The notes under the pieces are model-generated. The model had not been told where the DNA came from. It made no database searches and was given only the letters and a program-made list of their open reading frames with translations. A stretch of 54,401 bases of DNA from Saprospiraceae bacterium. GTDB taxonomy: Bacteria; Bacteroidota; Bacteroidia; Chitinophagales; Saprospiraceae. Position numbers and translations under genes: made by a program. Location of the stretch: assembly GCA_020629935.1 (NCBI GenBank), contig JAHDCJ010000001.1:1-54401 (forward strand). The letters are read 5' to 3'. Positions within the stretch are counted from its first letter, which is position 1; each line of letters begins with the position of its first letter. Below are positions 34,499-43,664 of the stretch, piece after piece.

Positions 34499-36457
34499 AT
34501 GAAATTATCCGTAGTTATTGTAAACTATAATGTAAAATACTTTTTGGAACAGGCGCTGAAGTCTGTCCGAAAAGCTATTGATTCTATAGATGCGGAAGTT
34601 TTTGTAGTGGACAATAATTCGGTAGACGATTCGGTGGCGATGGTCAAGCGAGATTTCCCTGAAGTACATCTCATTGCTAATAAAGACAATCCTGGTTTTT
34701 CCAAAGCAAACAATCAAGCCATCCAACTGGCCAAAGGAGAATATATTCTCTTATTAAACCCTGACACTGTGGTTGAAGAAGATACCTTTGAAAAGGTCAT
34801 TCATTTTATGGACAGCCATGAAGATGCAGGAGGACTTGGCGTACAAATGATTGATGGGAAAGGTAATTTTTTACCTGAATCAAAACGAGGCTTCCCCTCC
34901 CCTTTTGTTGCGTTTTGTAAAACATTTGGTCTTTCCAGAATCTTTCCAAAATCAAAAACATTCAATCGATATCATCTTGGTTATTTAGATAAAAATAAGA
35001 CCCATAAAGTAGATGTGTTATCTGGTGCGTTTATGTTGTTGAGAAAAAAAGTACTCGATAAAATTGGACTCTTAGATGAAACCTTTTTCATGTATGGAGA
35101 AGACATTGATCTTTCTTACCGAATCATCAAAGGAGGATATCAGAACTATTATTTTGCAGATACAACCATTATCCATTATAAAGGAGAAAGCACCAAAAAA
35201 GGAAGCTTAAATTACGTGAAGGTTTTCTATAATGCCATGATTATTTTTGCAAAAAAACACTTTAAAGGAGAAAAGGCTTGGCTCTTTGTTTTAATGCTTC
35301 AAATGGCCATTTACTTTCGTGCTTTCTTAACGATTGTTAGTAATCTAGGTAAGACGCTTTTTCGCCCGTTGTTTGATGCCGCATTAATCTTTTTAGGGCT
35401 ATATCTATTAAAAGATTTTTGGGCGGTTTCTGTGTTTAAAGATCCCAATTATTATCCGCCTTCATTGATGCGTATTAATGCGCCGATGTACACTGGATTT
35501 TGGCTTTTGTCCATATTCTTCAGTGGAGGTTATGATCATCCATTTCGCACAGGGCCTTTGGTTAGGGCTTTTATTGTTGGCACCGTTTTTCTTGCCGCAG
35601 TCTATGGTTTTTTACCCCAAGAATTAAGAACTTCTAGATCATTAATTTTACTTGGAGCGATCTGGGGTCTAGTGACCATTTGGCTGTCTCGATTGATCGA
35701 ATATTTTATTCGTCATCGCAATATTAATATGGGTCGAGAACTTCAACAAAACTTAGTTATTGTAGGAGATCAAGAAGAAAGTCACCGAGTGCATCAACTC
35801 TTGTTAGGTAGTCAAGTTGACCTTAATTTAATTGGCATGGTTTCGCCTAATGAGAATCAATCCCCAACCGATTTTCTTGGCAATCTTAATCAGTTGGATG
35901 AATTGGTACATATCTATAAAATCAATGAAATTGTATTTTGTGCAAAGGATGTATCTTCTCAAAAAATAATGCATTGGATGACGCAATTGGGGACAAGTAT
36001 TAACTTTAAAATTGTGCCTGAAAAGAGCTTAAGTATTATTGGGAGTAACTCAAAAAATGCTGCGGGTGATTTGTATACTATTGATTTGAAATTCAATATT
36101 GCTACCCCAATGAATCGAAGAAACAAACGACTTTTTGATCTTGGTATAAGTCTGCTTCTTTTGATAAGTTCAATTTTTCATATTTGGTTTATTAAAAAGA
36201 AAGGTTCCTTTTTTGGTAATATATTTAGTGTATTATTGGGCAAAAAAACATGGATTGGATATGCAAAAACATCGACTACATTGGATAATTTACCCAAATT
36301 AAAAAATAGTGTGCTTCATCCTACAGATGCGTTAAGACTCAAACAGGTCAATGAGATTACTATCAATCGCTTAAATTATTTGTACGCGAAGGATTATACC
36401 TTAGATAATGATTTACATATTTTACTTAAAGGATTTCGAAATTTAGGTAATTCCTAA
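34499..36457 (+). CDS. GT2 glycosyltransferase fused to membrane region and degenerate sugar-phosphate transferase
   Basis: A 652-residue fusion. Residues 1-260 form a GT2 (GT-A fold) domain of the rhamnosyl/WbbL-like kind: SVVIVNYN, VVDNNSVDDS (37-46), NPDT (87-90) and the acceptor-side FMYGEDIDLSYR. Residues 265-420 hold about four to five membrane segments. Residues 430-530 (NLVIVGDQEESHRVHQLL...) look like the Rossmann-like domain of polyprenyl glycosylphosphotransferases. Residues 540-652 begin like a bacterial sugar transferase (RRNKRLFDLGISLLLL) and end like one (NYLYAKDYTLDNDLHILLK), but the catalytic middle with the basic, RVG-type and Asp-Glu motifs is lost. It likely adds a sugar to a lipid-linked glycan, with the second half acting as scaffold. 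Confidence 0.75.
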   Translation: MKLSVVIVNYNVKYFLEQALKSVRKAIDSIDAEVFVVDNNSVDDSVAMVKRDFPEVHLIANKDNPGFSKANNQAIQLAKGEYILLLNPDTVVEEDTFEKVIHFMDSHEDAGGLGVQMIDGKGNFLPESKRGFPSPFVAFCKTFGLSRIFPKSKTFNRYHLGYLDKNKTHKVDVLSGAFMLLRKKVLDKIGLLDETFFMYGEDIDLSYRIIKGGYQNYYFADTTIIHYKGESTKKGSLNYVKVFYNAMIIFAKKHFKGEKAWLFVLMLQMAIYFRAFLTIVSNLGKTLFRPLFDAALIFLGLYLLKDFWAVSVFKDPNYYPPSLMRINAPMYTGFWLLSIFFSGGYDHPFRTGPLVRAFIVGTVFLAAVYGFLPQELRTSRSLILLGAIWGLVTIWLSRLIEYFIRHRNINMGRELQQNLVIVGDQEESHRVHQLLLGSQVDLNLIGMVSPNENQSPTDFLGNLNQLDELVHIYKINEIVFCAKDVSSQKIMHWMTQLGTSINFKIVPEKSLSIIGSNSKNAAGDLYTIDLKFNIATPMNRRNKRLFDLGISLLLLISSIFHIWFIKKKGSFFGNIFSVLLGKKTWIGYAKTSTTLDNLPKLKNSVLHPTDALRLKQVNEITINRLNYLYAKDYTLDNDLHILLKGFRNLGNS

Positions 36458-36472
36458 GCTTAATTTATTTTT

Positions 36473-37660
36473 ATGATAAAAGAAAAAATCAAACAACTTG
36501 CCAGCGAAAACCACAATGAGATATTAGGTATTCGCAGACATATTCATGCCAATCCTGAACTCTCTTTTCAAGAAGTAGAAACAGGAAAATATATTGCTGC
36601 TCAGTTAGCTGAATTGACGATTCCCTTTGAACATGGCATCGCAGATAATGGCGTAGTTGGGTTAATTAAAGGAAAGAATCCAGATAAAAAAACAATTGCA
36701 CTTCGCGCGGATATTGATGCTTTACCCATAACAGAAATCAATGAGGTGGAATATAAATCAAAAAACGAAGGCGTTATGCATGCTTGTGGACATGATGTGC
36801 ATACCGCTTCGTTACTTGGCGCAGCTCGAATTTTAAACCAGATCAAAGATCAATTTGAAGGAACGATCAAACTTATTTTTCAACCTGCAGAAGAACGACT
36901 TCCTGGAGGAGCATCGATTATGATTAAGGAAGGGGTGTTGTTAAATCCAGCACCAATTTCTATTATTGGACAGCATGTTCATCCTCCTTTAGAAGTGGGT
37001 AAAGTGGGTTTTAGAGCGGGTGCTTATATGGCTTCTGCCGATGAGCTTCATGTCACGGTCAAAGGGCGAGGCGGTCATGGTGCATTGCCCCAAGATTGTA
37101 TTGATCCTATTGTCATTACCGCACATATTATTACGGCTTTACAACAAATTATTAGTCGGCGTTGCAATCCGATTACGCCTTCGGTATTAACCTTTGGAAA
37201 AATTATTGGCGAAGGAGCAACCAATGTCATTCCGAATGAAGTAAAACTAGAAGGTACTTTCCGAACCTTTGACGAAAAGTGGCGATTGGAAGCTCATCAA
37301 TTAATGAAAAAAATGGCTACTCAAATGGCCGAGAGTATGGGCGGAGAATGTGATTTTGAAGTCCGAAAAGGTTATCCTTTTTTATTTAATAATGAAGACT
37401 TGACCGCCAATACTCGACACTTTGCGGAGCAGTATCTAGGTAAAGAAAATGTGGTTGATCTTCCGATGCGAATGACTGCAGAAGATTTCTCTTATTACTC
37501 CCATGAAATTCCTGGTGTATTTTATCGTCTAGGTACAGGAAATGTGGCTAAAGGCATTACCTCTCCTGTGCATACCAATACATTTAACATTGATGAAGAT
37601 GCGCTAGAATTGAGTACAGGATTGATGGCTTGGCTAGCCTTTAACGAATTGAAGTCATAA
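36473..37660 (+). CDS. M20-family amidohydrolase
   Basis: A 395-residue zinc amidohydrolase of the N-acyl-L-amino acid / hippurate hydrolase group. Metal and catalytic sites are visible: MHACGHDVHTA (C105, H107), PAEE (138-141), IGQHVHPPL, and MTAEDFSYYS near the C-terminus. No signal peptide, so it is cytoplasmic. The natural substrate cannot be read from the sequence. It starts 15 nt after the GT2 fusion gene and is followed 4 nt later by truA. Confidence 0.85.
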   Translation: MIKEKIKQLASENHNEILGIRRHIHANPELSFQEVETGKYIAAQLAELTIPFEHGIADNGVVGLIKGKNPDKKTIALRADIDALPITEINEVEYKSKNEGVMHACGHDVHTASLLGAARILNQIKDQFEGTIKLIFQPAEERLPGGASIMIKEGVLLNPAPISIIGQHVHPPLEVGKVGFRAGAYMASADELHVTVKGRGGHGALPQDCIDPIVITAHIITALQQIISRRCNPITPSVLTFGKIIGEGATNVIPNEVKLEGTFRTFDEKWRLEAHQLMKKMATQMAESMGGECDFEVRKGYPFLFNNEDLTANTRHFAEQYLGKENVVDLPMRMTAEDFSYYSHEIPGVFYRLGTGNVAKGITSPVHTNTFNIDEDALELSTGLMAWLAFNELKS

Positions 37661-37664
37661 CGTG

Positions 37665-38417
37665 ATGAGGTATTTTGTAGAGTTAAGTTATCAAGGCACC
37701 GCTTATCATGGTTATCAAATTCAACCCAATCAGATATCGGTACAAGAAACGTTGGAACATGCTTTTTCTACTATTTTGAATGAAACAATAGTGGTAGTTG
37801 GTTGTGGTCGTACAGATACTGGCGTCCATGCAAAACAATATTTTATCCATTTTGAATTTAATGGCGTGCTTCCTTCTGATTTTCAGAATCGACTCAATAA
37901 GTTTCTACCCAAAGACATTGCGATTCATGCTATTTTTCCTGTAGAAAAAGATGTACACGCTCGTTTTGATGCTTTTCGAAGAAAATATGAATATTGGATT
38001 AGCCTTGACAAATCGCCTTTCGATTATCCGCTTTCTTGGTATTATTTTAATGGAAAAAATTTAAACCTTTCTTTAATGGAAGAGGCTGCAAATTTAATTG
38101 GTACCTATCAAGAATTTGCCACCTTTTGCAAAACCAACTCGGATGCTAAAACGATGAAGTGTACGATTTATGAAGCCCGTTGGGAGCGACAAGAAAACCG
38201 TTTAGTATTTCATATTGCGGCTAATCGTTTTTTGCGAGGGATGGTTCGTCTTATTGTGGGCGCTTGTGTACAAATTGGGGAAGGAAAGGCCAGCATAGCA
38301 GATTTGAAAACGGCTTTAGACGAGCAAAAACAAATGGTCAAAAGTTTGAGTGTTCCTGCGCAAGGATTATATTTAATGGAAATTCATTATCCAGAAGCTG
38401 TATTTGAACAAAGATAG
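37665..38417 (+). CDS. truA: tRNA pseudouridine(38-40) synthase TruA
   Basis: It converts uridines 38-40 in the tRNA anticodon stem to pseudouridine. The catalytic Asp is D51 in GCGRTDTGVHA (47-56), and the family stretches FRRKYEYWI and ANRFLRGMVRLIVG are present. Length from ATG 37665 is 250 residues; a GTG three bases earlier is a less likely start. Last gene of the recR run. Confidence 0.93.
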   Translation: MRYFVELSYQGTAYHGYQIQPNQISVQETLEHAFSTILNETIVVVGCGRTDTGVHAKQYFIHFEFNGVLPSDFQNRLNKFLPKDIAIHAIFPVEKDVHARFDAFRRKYEYWISLDKSPFDYPLSWYYFNGKNLNLSLMEEAANLIGTYQEFATFCKTNSDAKTMKCTIYEARWERQENRLVFHIAANRFLRGMVRLIVGACVQIGEGKASIADLKTALDEQKQMVKSLSVPAQGLYLMEIHYPEAVFEQR

Positions 38418-38454
38418 GTGATTGACAGTTATACTGACTACTGAATTTGGACAA

Positions 38455-38541
38455 GGGATAGACGCGGAATGCGCGCAGTGAAACGAGCACATTATAGCAA
38501 ATAGCCCGGCCAAAAAAACGCAGTTTTTTTTGGATGGCCCC
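38455..38541 (+). repeat. Extragenic structured repeat, copy 2
   Basis: The core 38455-38507 is nearly identical to that at 3049-3099. Its own terminal hairpin is CCAAAAAAA / TTTTTTTTGG around CGCAG, followed by ATGGCCCC. It occupies the gap between truA and the ABC exporter, again directly downstream of a plus-strand gene. An open frame reading into the ABC exporter starts inside it, at 38534, and is not taken as the gene start. Confidence 0.75.
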
Positions 38542-38584
38542 AAAGAAAACATCCTTCTTTAATTTTTGTTTTATCCTTTTTACT

Positions 38585-38592
38585 TACCTTCA
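38585..38592 (+). promoter_or_regulatory. -7 promoter-like element of the ABC exporter
   Basis: TACCTTCA, two bases from the ideal TAnnTTTG, ends 4 nt before the chosen ATG, implying a near-leaderless mRNA. Confidence 0.35.
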
Positions 38593-38596
38593 ACCT

Positions 38597-40363
38597 ATGG
38601 CAGAAAAGAAAGCACAATCTATAGATTTTCAATTACTCAAACGGGTTTTAGCTTTGGCGAAGCCTTATCGGTTATTGTTTCTTTCTGCTGCGGTATTGAC
38701 TGTTGTTCTTGCGCCTTTATCCATCATTCGTCCGTATTTGATTCAGCGGGCGGTGGATGACTATATTTTACAATATAATTTATCGGGATTAAAGTTTATT
38801 GTGATGATTTTGCTTGTGGTCTTAATAGCAGAATCTTTGCTTCGATATTTCTTTATTTTTTCTACTAATTTATTAGGACAAAATGTGATTAAAGATTTAC
38901 GGGTAAAGGTCTTTCGGCATATTATCCATTTAAAACTTAATTATTTTGATAAGACGCCAATTGGAACTTCTACCACTCGAACGATTAATGATATTGAGAC
39001 GATTAACACCGTTTTCACCCAAGGAGTCATTACTATTATTGCCGATATATTGACGGTTTTTGCGGTGTTGGGCATCATGTTATATACCAGTTGGAAATTG
39101 ACACTCATTTGCTTAATCACTTTGCCCTTATTGATATGGGCGACTTATATTTTCAAAGAAAAAGTAAAAGCATCTTACCAACAAGTACGAAACGAAATAT
39201 CGAATATGAATGCTTTTTTACAAGAGCGAATTAGTGGCATGCGGGTAGTTCAAATATTTAATGCGGAGTCGCGGGAGATGGCTAATTTTTCGGAAATAAA
39301 TGGCAAATATCGAAAGGCCAATTTGAATTCCATTTTGTATTACGCTGTTTTTTTTCCTGTAGTAGAAATTCTTTCTGCTACCTCTTTGGCGTTATTGGTT
39401 TGGTGGGGTGCGCGTGGTGTAATTCAAGGAGAAGTTACGTTGGGAGCGCTGATTGCTTTTCCAATATATTTGAGCATGTTATTTCGTCCAGTGCGGATGT
39501 TGGCAGATAAATTCAACACCTTACAAATGGGTTTAGTTGCTTCTGATCGGGTATTTCATTTATTAGATACTGACAGTCAAATTAATAATACGGGGACGAT
39601 CAAATCACCGAAGATGGAAGGCCACATCCAATTTGATCATGTCAATTTTGAATACATTGAGAACGAGCCTATTTTAAAAGATTTGAGTTTTGAAATTAAA
39701 GCTGGCGAGACCTTAGCCATAGTAGGAAGCACGGGATCGGGAAAAACCACGATCATTAGTATTCTAAATCGGTTTTATGAACTTAATGGAGGCAGTATTC
39801 GAATTGATGGAACCGATATTCGAGATTTCGACCTTTTTGCATTGCGCAGACGGATGGCTGTCGTATTACAAGATGTCTTCTTATTTTCTGGTTCTGTTTT
39901 AGAAAATATAACTTTACGAGACACCCATATTACAAGAGAAGAAGTTATTGCTTCGGCCAAGTTGATTGGTGCCCATGAATTTATCCAGCAACTACCTGGA
40001 GCATATGATTATAAGGTGATGGAGCGAGGCGCGACGTTATCTATGGGACAACGACAGCTTATTTCTTTTGTCCGCGCCTTGGTGTTTAATCCTGATATTT
40101 TGATATTAGACGAAGCTACATCGAGTATAGATCCAGAAACAGAATCTGTGATTCAATTTGCAATAGAAACATTAATTAGTAAACGTACCTCGATTATTAT
40201 TGCCCATCGATTAACTACGATTCGGCATGCAGACAATATTTTGGTATTGGATAAAGGTGTGAAAAAAGAATTTGGGAATCATCAAGATTTATTGAACATT
40301 GAAGATGGATATTTCCGTAAATTATATGATATGCAATTTGCGCATTTGATTAGTGATCAGTAA
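38597..40363 (+). CDS. MsbA-like ABC exporter (fused membrane and ATPase domains)
   Basis: A 588-residue half-transporter that probably exports a lipid or drug as a homodimer. The transmembrane domain (about 20-320, six helices) is followed by an ATPase with Walker A GSTGSGKTT (about 376-384), signature LSMGQRQ (about 483), Walker B ILILDEA and switch His in IIIAHRL. The upstream extension to 38534 is rejected: it begins inside an extragenic repeat, and TACCTTCA (38585-38592) before ATG 38597 looks like a -7 element. Whether it flips lipid A (MsbA) cannot be decided from the sequence. Confidence 0.85.
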   Translation: MAEKKAQSIDFQLLKRVLALAKPYRLLFLSAAVLTVVLAPLSIIRPYLIQRAVDDYILQYNLSGLKFIVMILLVVLIAESLLRYFFIFSTNLLGQNVIKDLRVKVFRHIIHLKLNYFDKTPIGTSTTRTINDIETINTVFTQGVITIIADILTVFAVLGIMLYTSWKLTLICLITLPLLIWATYIFKEKVKASYQQVRNEISNMNAFLQERISGMRVVQIFNAESREMANFSEINGKYRKANLNSILYYAVFFPVVEILSATSLALLVWWGARGVIQGEVTLGALIAFPIYLSMLFRPVRMLADKFNTLQMGLVASDRVFHLLDTDSQINNTGTIKSPKMEGHIQFDHVNFEYIENEPILKDLSFEIKAGETLAIVGSTGSGKTTIISILNRFYELNGGSIRIDGTDIRDFDLFALRRRMAVVLQDVFLFSGSVLENITLRDTHITREEVIASAKLIGAHEFIQQLPGAYDYKVMERGATLSMGQRQLISFVRALVFNPDILILDEATSSIDPETESVIQFAIETLISKRTSIIIAHRLTTIRHADNILVLDKGVKKEFGNHQDLLNIEDGYFRKLYDMQFAHLISDQ

Positions 40364-40542
40364 GTAATTGTATCGTTTTATATCCCTTTTTTAGAAAAAA
40401 ATCAGAATTTTCATCTAAAAATGTAGGTTCCTTGTCTAAACCCACCCAAAATTTATAAACCTTTATGTACATTGAGTATTTAAATTAAGTAATTCATGAG
40501 ATTGACTTAAGCTCTCAGCTAAATTAATCAAATCATAACAAT

Positions 40543-41091
40543 ATGAGTACTTCAAGATTTCAGCAAAATCCTAATGCCGCAGGAGGCGGTAATACTGTCA
40601 ATCGGGTGTTATCGCTTGTTTTCATTGTGGCTATGATTTATATGTTAATCAAAATTTTTGGCTTTGTAACCAAATTGCTTTGGTATGTTGCGCCCATTAT
40701 TTTGATTGCCACCTTAATTATGGACTATAAAGTGGTTTTATCTTATGGTAAATCCTTAGTTAATTTAACCAAGAAAAATACGGCCTTTGGTGCGATTGCA
40801 ATTATACTTTCACTTCTAGGTCTACCCTTTGTTTCTTTGTTTTTATTTTCTAAAGCCATGACCAATCGAAAAATTGGAAAAATGCAAGAGCAATTTCAAC
40901 AAGATCGAACAAGAGAATCGTCTTTTACGGAATATGAAGATGTATCTGAAAAAACAGAAGTCCCTGAGGTCAAGGTATTGGATTTAGAAGAAAAAGTGCC
41001 ACAAAAAGAGACCAATAATTATGAAGATCTTTTTACGGACATTGAAATTGAAGATGAAGGTAATGGTTCCTCCGAAAATTTATGGGATTGA
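40543..41091 (+). CDS. Membrane protein of unknown function
   Basis: A 182-residue inner-membrane protein: a short Asn/Gly-rich N-terminus, about three hydrophobic segments (residues 20-40, 44-62 and 80-104), then a charged cytoplasmic tail rich in Glu (YEDVSEKTEVPEVKVLDLEEKVPQKE) ending in an acidic stretch. The family is not recognised. Its last 10 nt overlap the following glycosyltransferase gene, so the two are translationally coupled and probably work together. The gap before it (40364-40542) shows no feature. Confidence 0.65.
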   Translation: MSTSRFQQNPNAAGGGNTVNRVLSLVFIVAMIYMLIKIFGFVTKLLWYVAPIILIATLIMDYKVVLSYGKSLVNLTKKNTAFGAIAIILSLLGLPFVSLFLFSKAMTNRKIGKMQEQFQQDRTRESSFTEYEDVSEKTEVPEVKVLDLEEKVPQKETNNYEDLFTDIEIEDEGNGSSENLWD

Positions 41092-42233
41092 TTTTTACTT
41101 ATCTTTTTTTTAGTTGTTTATTAAGTCTTTCCTATTTTCTCATTTTAGTTTTTTTAATAAAAAATTGGGAATCACTTCCTGTTTTTCATAGAAAAAAAAG
41201 CAAGCATCATCCTTGGATTACGGTGCTCGTTCCTGCCAGAAACGAAACGGATCATATCCGCAATTGTATTCAACATATTTTAGCCCAAGATTATCCAAAT
41301 TTTGATATTATTGTCATTGATGATCACTCTACAGATGACACTGTCGACAAGGTCAATGCATTGAAAGACGAACGCGTACAGGTCATTTCTTTGGCTACTC
41401 GTACCTTTCCCAAAGAAGCCCAATCGTTTAAAAAGTTAGGGATTGAAATTGGAGTAAAAGCCGCCAAAGGAACATGGATTGTGATGACGGATGCGGATTG
41501 TATTATGAAAAAGCAATGGTTATCTAATATCGCCAATGCGGCCAACCACAGTGATGATGTGTTGATTGCGGGGCCAGTGCTTTATACTCAAGACCAAAGT
41601 CTTTTTGAACAATGGCAAAGTCTAGATTTTATTGGTATGATGGGCGTAACTGGAGCAGGCATTCACAGCCAATCTGTACATTTATGCAATGGAGCAAACT
41701 TGGCTTTTAAGAAATCGGTATTTGAAGAAATTAACGGCTATCAAGATTATCATCATTTAGCCTCTGGTGATGACATGTTGTTATTACAAAAAATTCGAGC
41801 GATATATCCCAATCGAATTCGTTTTTTAAAATCAAAACATGCAGCAACCTATACCTATCCTATGCGCACAATGGTTAGTTTTTGGAGACAACGCGTACGA
41901 TGGGCGACAAAAACCACGAGTTACCCAGAAAAGCGGACTACCTTAATTTGGGCTTTGGTATGGCTATTTTGTGTATCCATTTTCATTGCCCCTATACTTT
42001 CAGTTTGGTTTGGGTATTGGGCTTGGATCGTCTTTTTAGGACAGTTCTTATTGAAAGTAATCCTTGATTATATTTTCCTATCTAAAGTTGCCCATTTCTT
42101 TGAACGCCCCCAATTGGTCTCATTTAAAGTCTATTTTCCTGCCATCTTTTTTGAGTTAAGCTATATTATCCTTGTTGGCTTGGCAGGAAATTTGCAAAAA
42201 AAATATGTGTGGAAAGGGCGAAAAGTCCAATAG
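41082..42233 (+). CDS. Membrane-bound GT2 glycosyltransferase
   Basis: A 383-residue GT2 protein with one N-terminal membrane helix (3-26), a GT-A catalytic domain (VLVPARNETDHIRNCI, IVIDDHSTDDTVDKV, MTDADCIM) and two to three C-terminal helices (about 290-310, 315-337 and 348-372). The RQRVRWATK stretch resembles the QxxRW-type motif of processive glycosyltransferases. It probably transfers a sugar to a membrane acceptor; the substrate is unknown. Overlap with the preceding gene suggests a shared function. Confidence 0.82.
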   Translation: MGLIFTYLFFSCLLSLSYFLILVFLIKNWESLPVFHRKKSKHHPWITVLVPARNETDHIRNCIQHILAQDYPNFDIIVIDDHSTDDTVDKVNALKDERVQVISLATRTFPKEAQSFKKLGIEIGVKAAKGTWIVMTDADCIMKKQWLSNIANAANHSDDVLIAGPVLYTQDQSLFEQWQSLDFIGMMGVTGAGIHSQSVHLCNGANLAFKKSVFEEINGYQDYHHLASGDDMLLLQKIRAIYPNRIRFLKSKHAATYTYPMRTMVSFWRQRVRWATKTTSYPEKRTTLIWALVWLFCVSIFIAPILSVWFGYWAWIVFLGQFLLKVILDYIFLSKVAHFFERPQLVSFKVYFPAIFFELSYIILVGLAGNLQKKYVWKGRKVQ

Positions 42234-42389
42234 AATTATGTTTTTTTTAGTATATTTATGTGAAAATTCAAGGATATTATACTGGTTTCCACTCTTATAA
42301 ACATCCTTTAAATATGTACTATTTTTATGTCTCATAGATAAGGCTAATTTTCAACAAGCAAAAAAGCTAAAAAGGTTTAAAATTGACAC

Positions 42390-43610
42390 ATGGCAGATCT
42401 TGAAAATAATCAAGAAAAACACCCTACATTTAATGATTCTTTTTTAAAAAAAGATCCATTAGATAGTCGTGCCGAAGAACCTTTTAAAAAACAAGAACAA
42501 GCGATCAACAAAAGGCCTAACAATATTAATTTCCTTCAAGGAGAAGCAGAAAAGAAATCGATTTTATTGGATACGATTGTAGCACAAACCAATACTTCTT
42601 TTTTTGTGTGCTTACCCAATGGACGGGTTATTGAAGGCATCGGGCCATTGACCATTGAGCTTGGTATCGTTTCTTCCTCAGATAATCATATCGATCAAAT
42701 CTTTAGTCGTTGGCCAGATATTCTTTCTACTATTCAGTATGCTTTGCTTGAATTAAAGAAACAAGAAACAATCTTTAAGTTTGAGAAAAAATATATTCGT
42801 TTAAGTATTTTTCCTGTCGTACAAAATGGCAATAAAGTACATCAACTCGTAGGAAGCTTAACTGATATTACCGAACAAAAAGTAAATGAAATTCGGAAGG
42901 AGTTAAAAATTCAACAACTTACTACATTCAATAATGACTTAGAGCAATTTGCATATGTAGCTTCTCATGATTTGCATGAACCGCTTCGAATGGTTCGAAA
43001 TTTTGTTCAATTATTGGAGTATGAACATCAGGATGTATTGAGTGAAGAAGGATTGAGTTATATTCAGTTTGCGGTAGATGGTGTGGCTCGAATGCAAAAA
43101 TTGATTGATGATTTATTGCGTTACAATCGGGTGGGCAAACCGAATATTGTTTTCCGTGAAGCCAATGTAGAAAACATGCTTTATTTGCAACAATATAACC
43201 TAAGTGCATTAATTGAGGAAAAACAAGCAAAATTTGAAATTCTCCCTATTCCAGAATCCATTATTTGTGAAGTAAAACAATTGGGTATTGTCTTTTATGA
43301 ATTAATACAAAATGCCTTGTTTTTTAATACGAATGAAAAGCCTCTAGTTCAAATCTCAGGTAAAGCCACAGAAACAGGATGGGTTTTTTCAATAAAAGAT
43401 AATGGCCCTGGAATAAAGACCAATGACCCCAATGAAGTCTTTGGCGTATTTAGACGAATCAATGCTCGACCTGATGCACAACATACGGGTATTGGATTAG
43501 CTATATGTAAAAAAATAATTAGTCGACATAATGGAAATCTTTGGTATGAATCTATTGTCGGTCAAGGAACAACTTTTCATTTCTCTATCCAAAAACCAAC
43601 GGATTTTTAA
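42390..43610 (+). CDS. Soluble sensor histidine kinase (paralogue 1)
   Basis: A 406-residue kinase without membrane segments. A charged N-terminus (1-55) precedes a PAS-like sensor region (about 58-165), then the HisKA domain with the H-box FAYVASHDLHEPLRMV (phospho-acceptor H193) and a HATPase_c domain (about 290-403) with ELIQNALFFN (N-box), DNGPGI (G1) and GIGLAI (G2). The kinase half is closely related to that of the next gene, and both resemble the phytochrome-type kinase group. No cognate regulator is directly fused; the one at 45085 is the nearest. Confidence 0.85.
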   Translation: MADLENNQEKHPTFNDSFLKKDPLDSRAEEPFKKQEQAINKRPNNINFLQGEAEKKSILLDTIVAQTNTSFFVCLPNGRVIEGIGPLTIELGIVSSSDNHIDQIFSRWPDILSTIQYALLELKKQETIFKFEKKYIRLSIFPVVQNGNKVHQLVGSLTDITEQKVNEIRKELKIQQLTTFNNDLEQFAYVASHDLHEPLRMVRNFVQLLEYEHQDVLSEEGLSYIQFAVDGVARMQKLIDDLLRYNRVGKPNIVFREANVENMLYLQQYNLSALIEEKQAKFEILPIPESIICEVKQLGIVFYELIQNALFFNTNEKPLVQISGKATETGWVFSIKDNGPGIKTNDPNEVFGVFRRINARPDAQHTGIGLAICKKIISRHNGNLWYESIVGQGTTFHFSIQKPTDF

Positions 43611-43664
43611 TTAATTGTTATACTTTGCAAATCCATTTTTCTGTTCTTTAAAACCACTCACTCT

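Noticed and set aside
38534..38596. N-terminal extension of the ABC exporter
   Set aside because: The extra 21 codons lie in an extragenic repeat and its spacer, and the ATG at 38597 precedes a normal exporter N-terminus.
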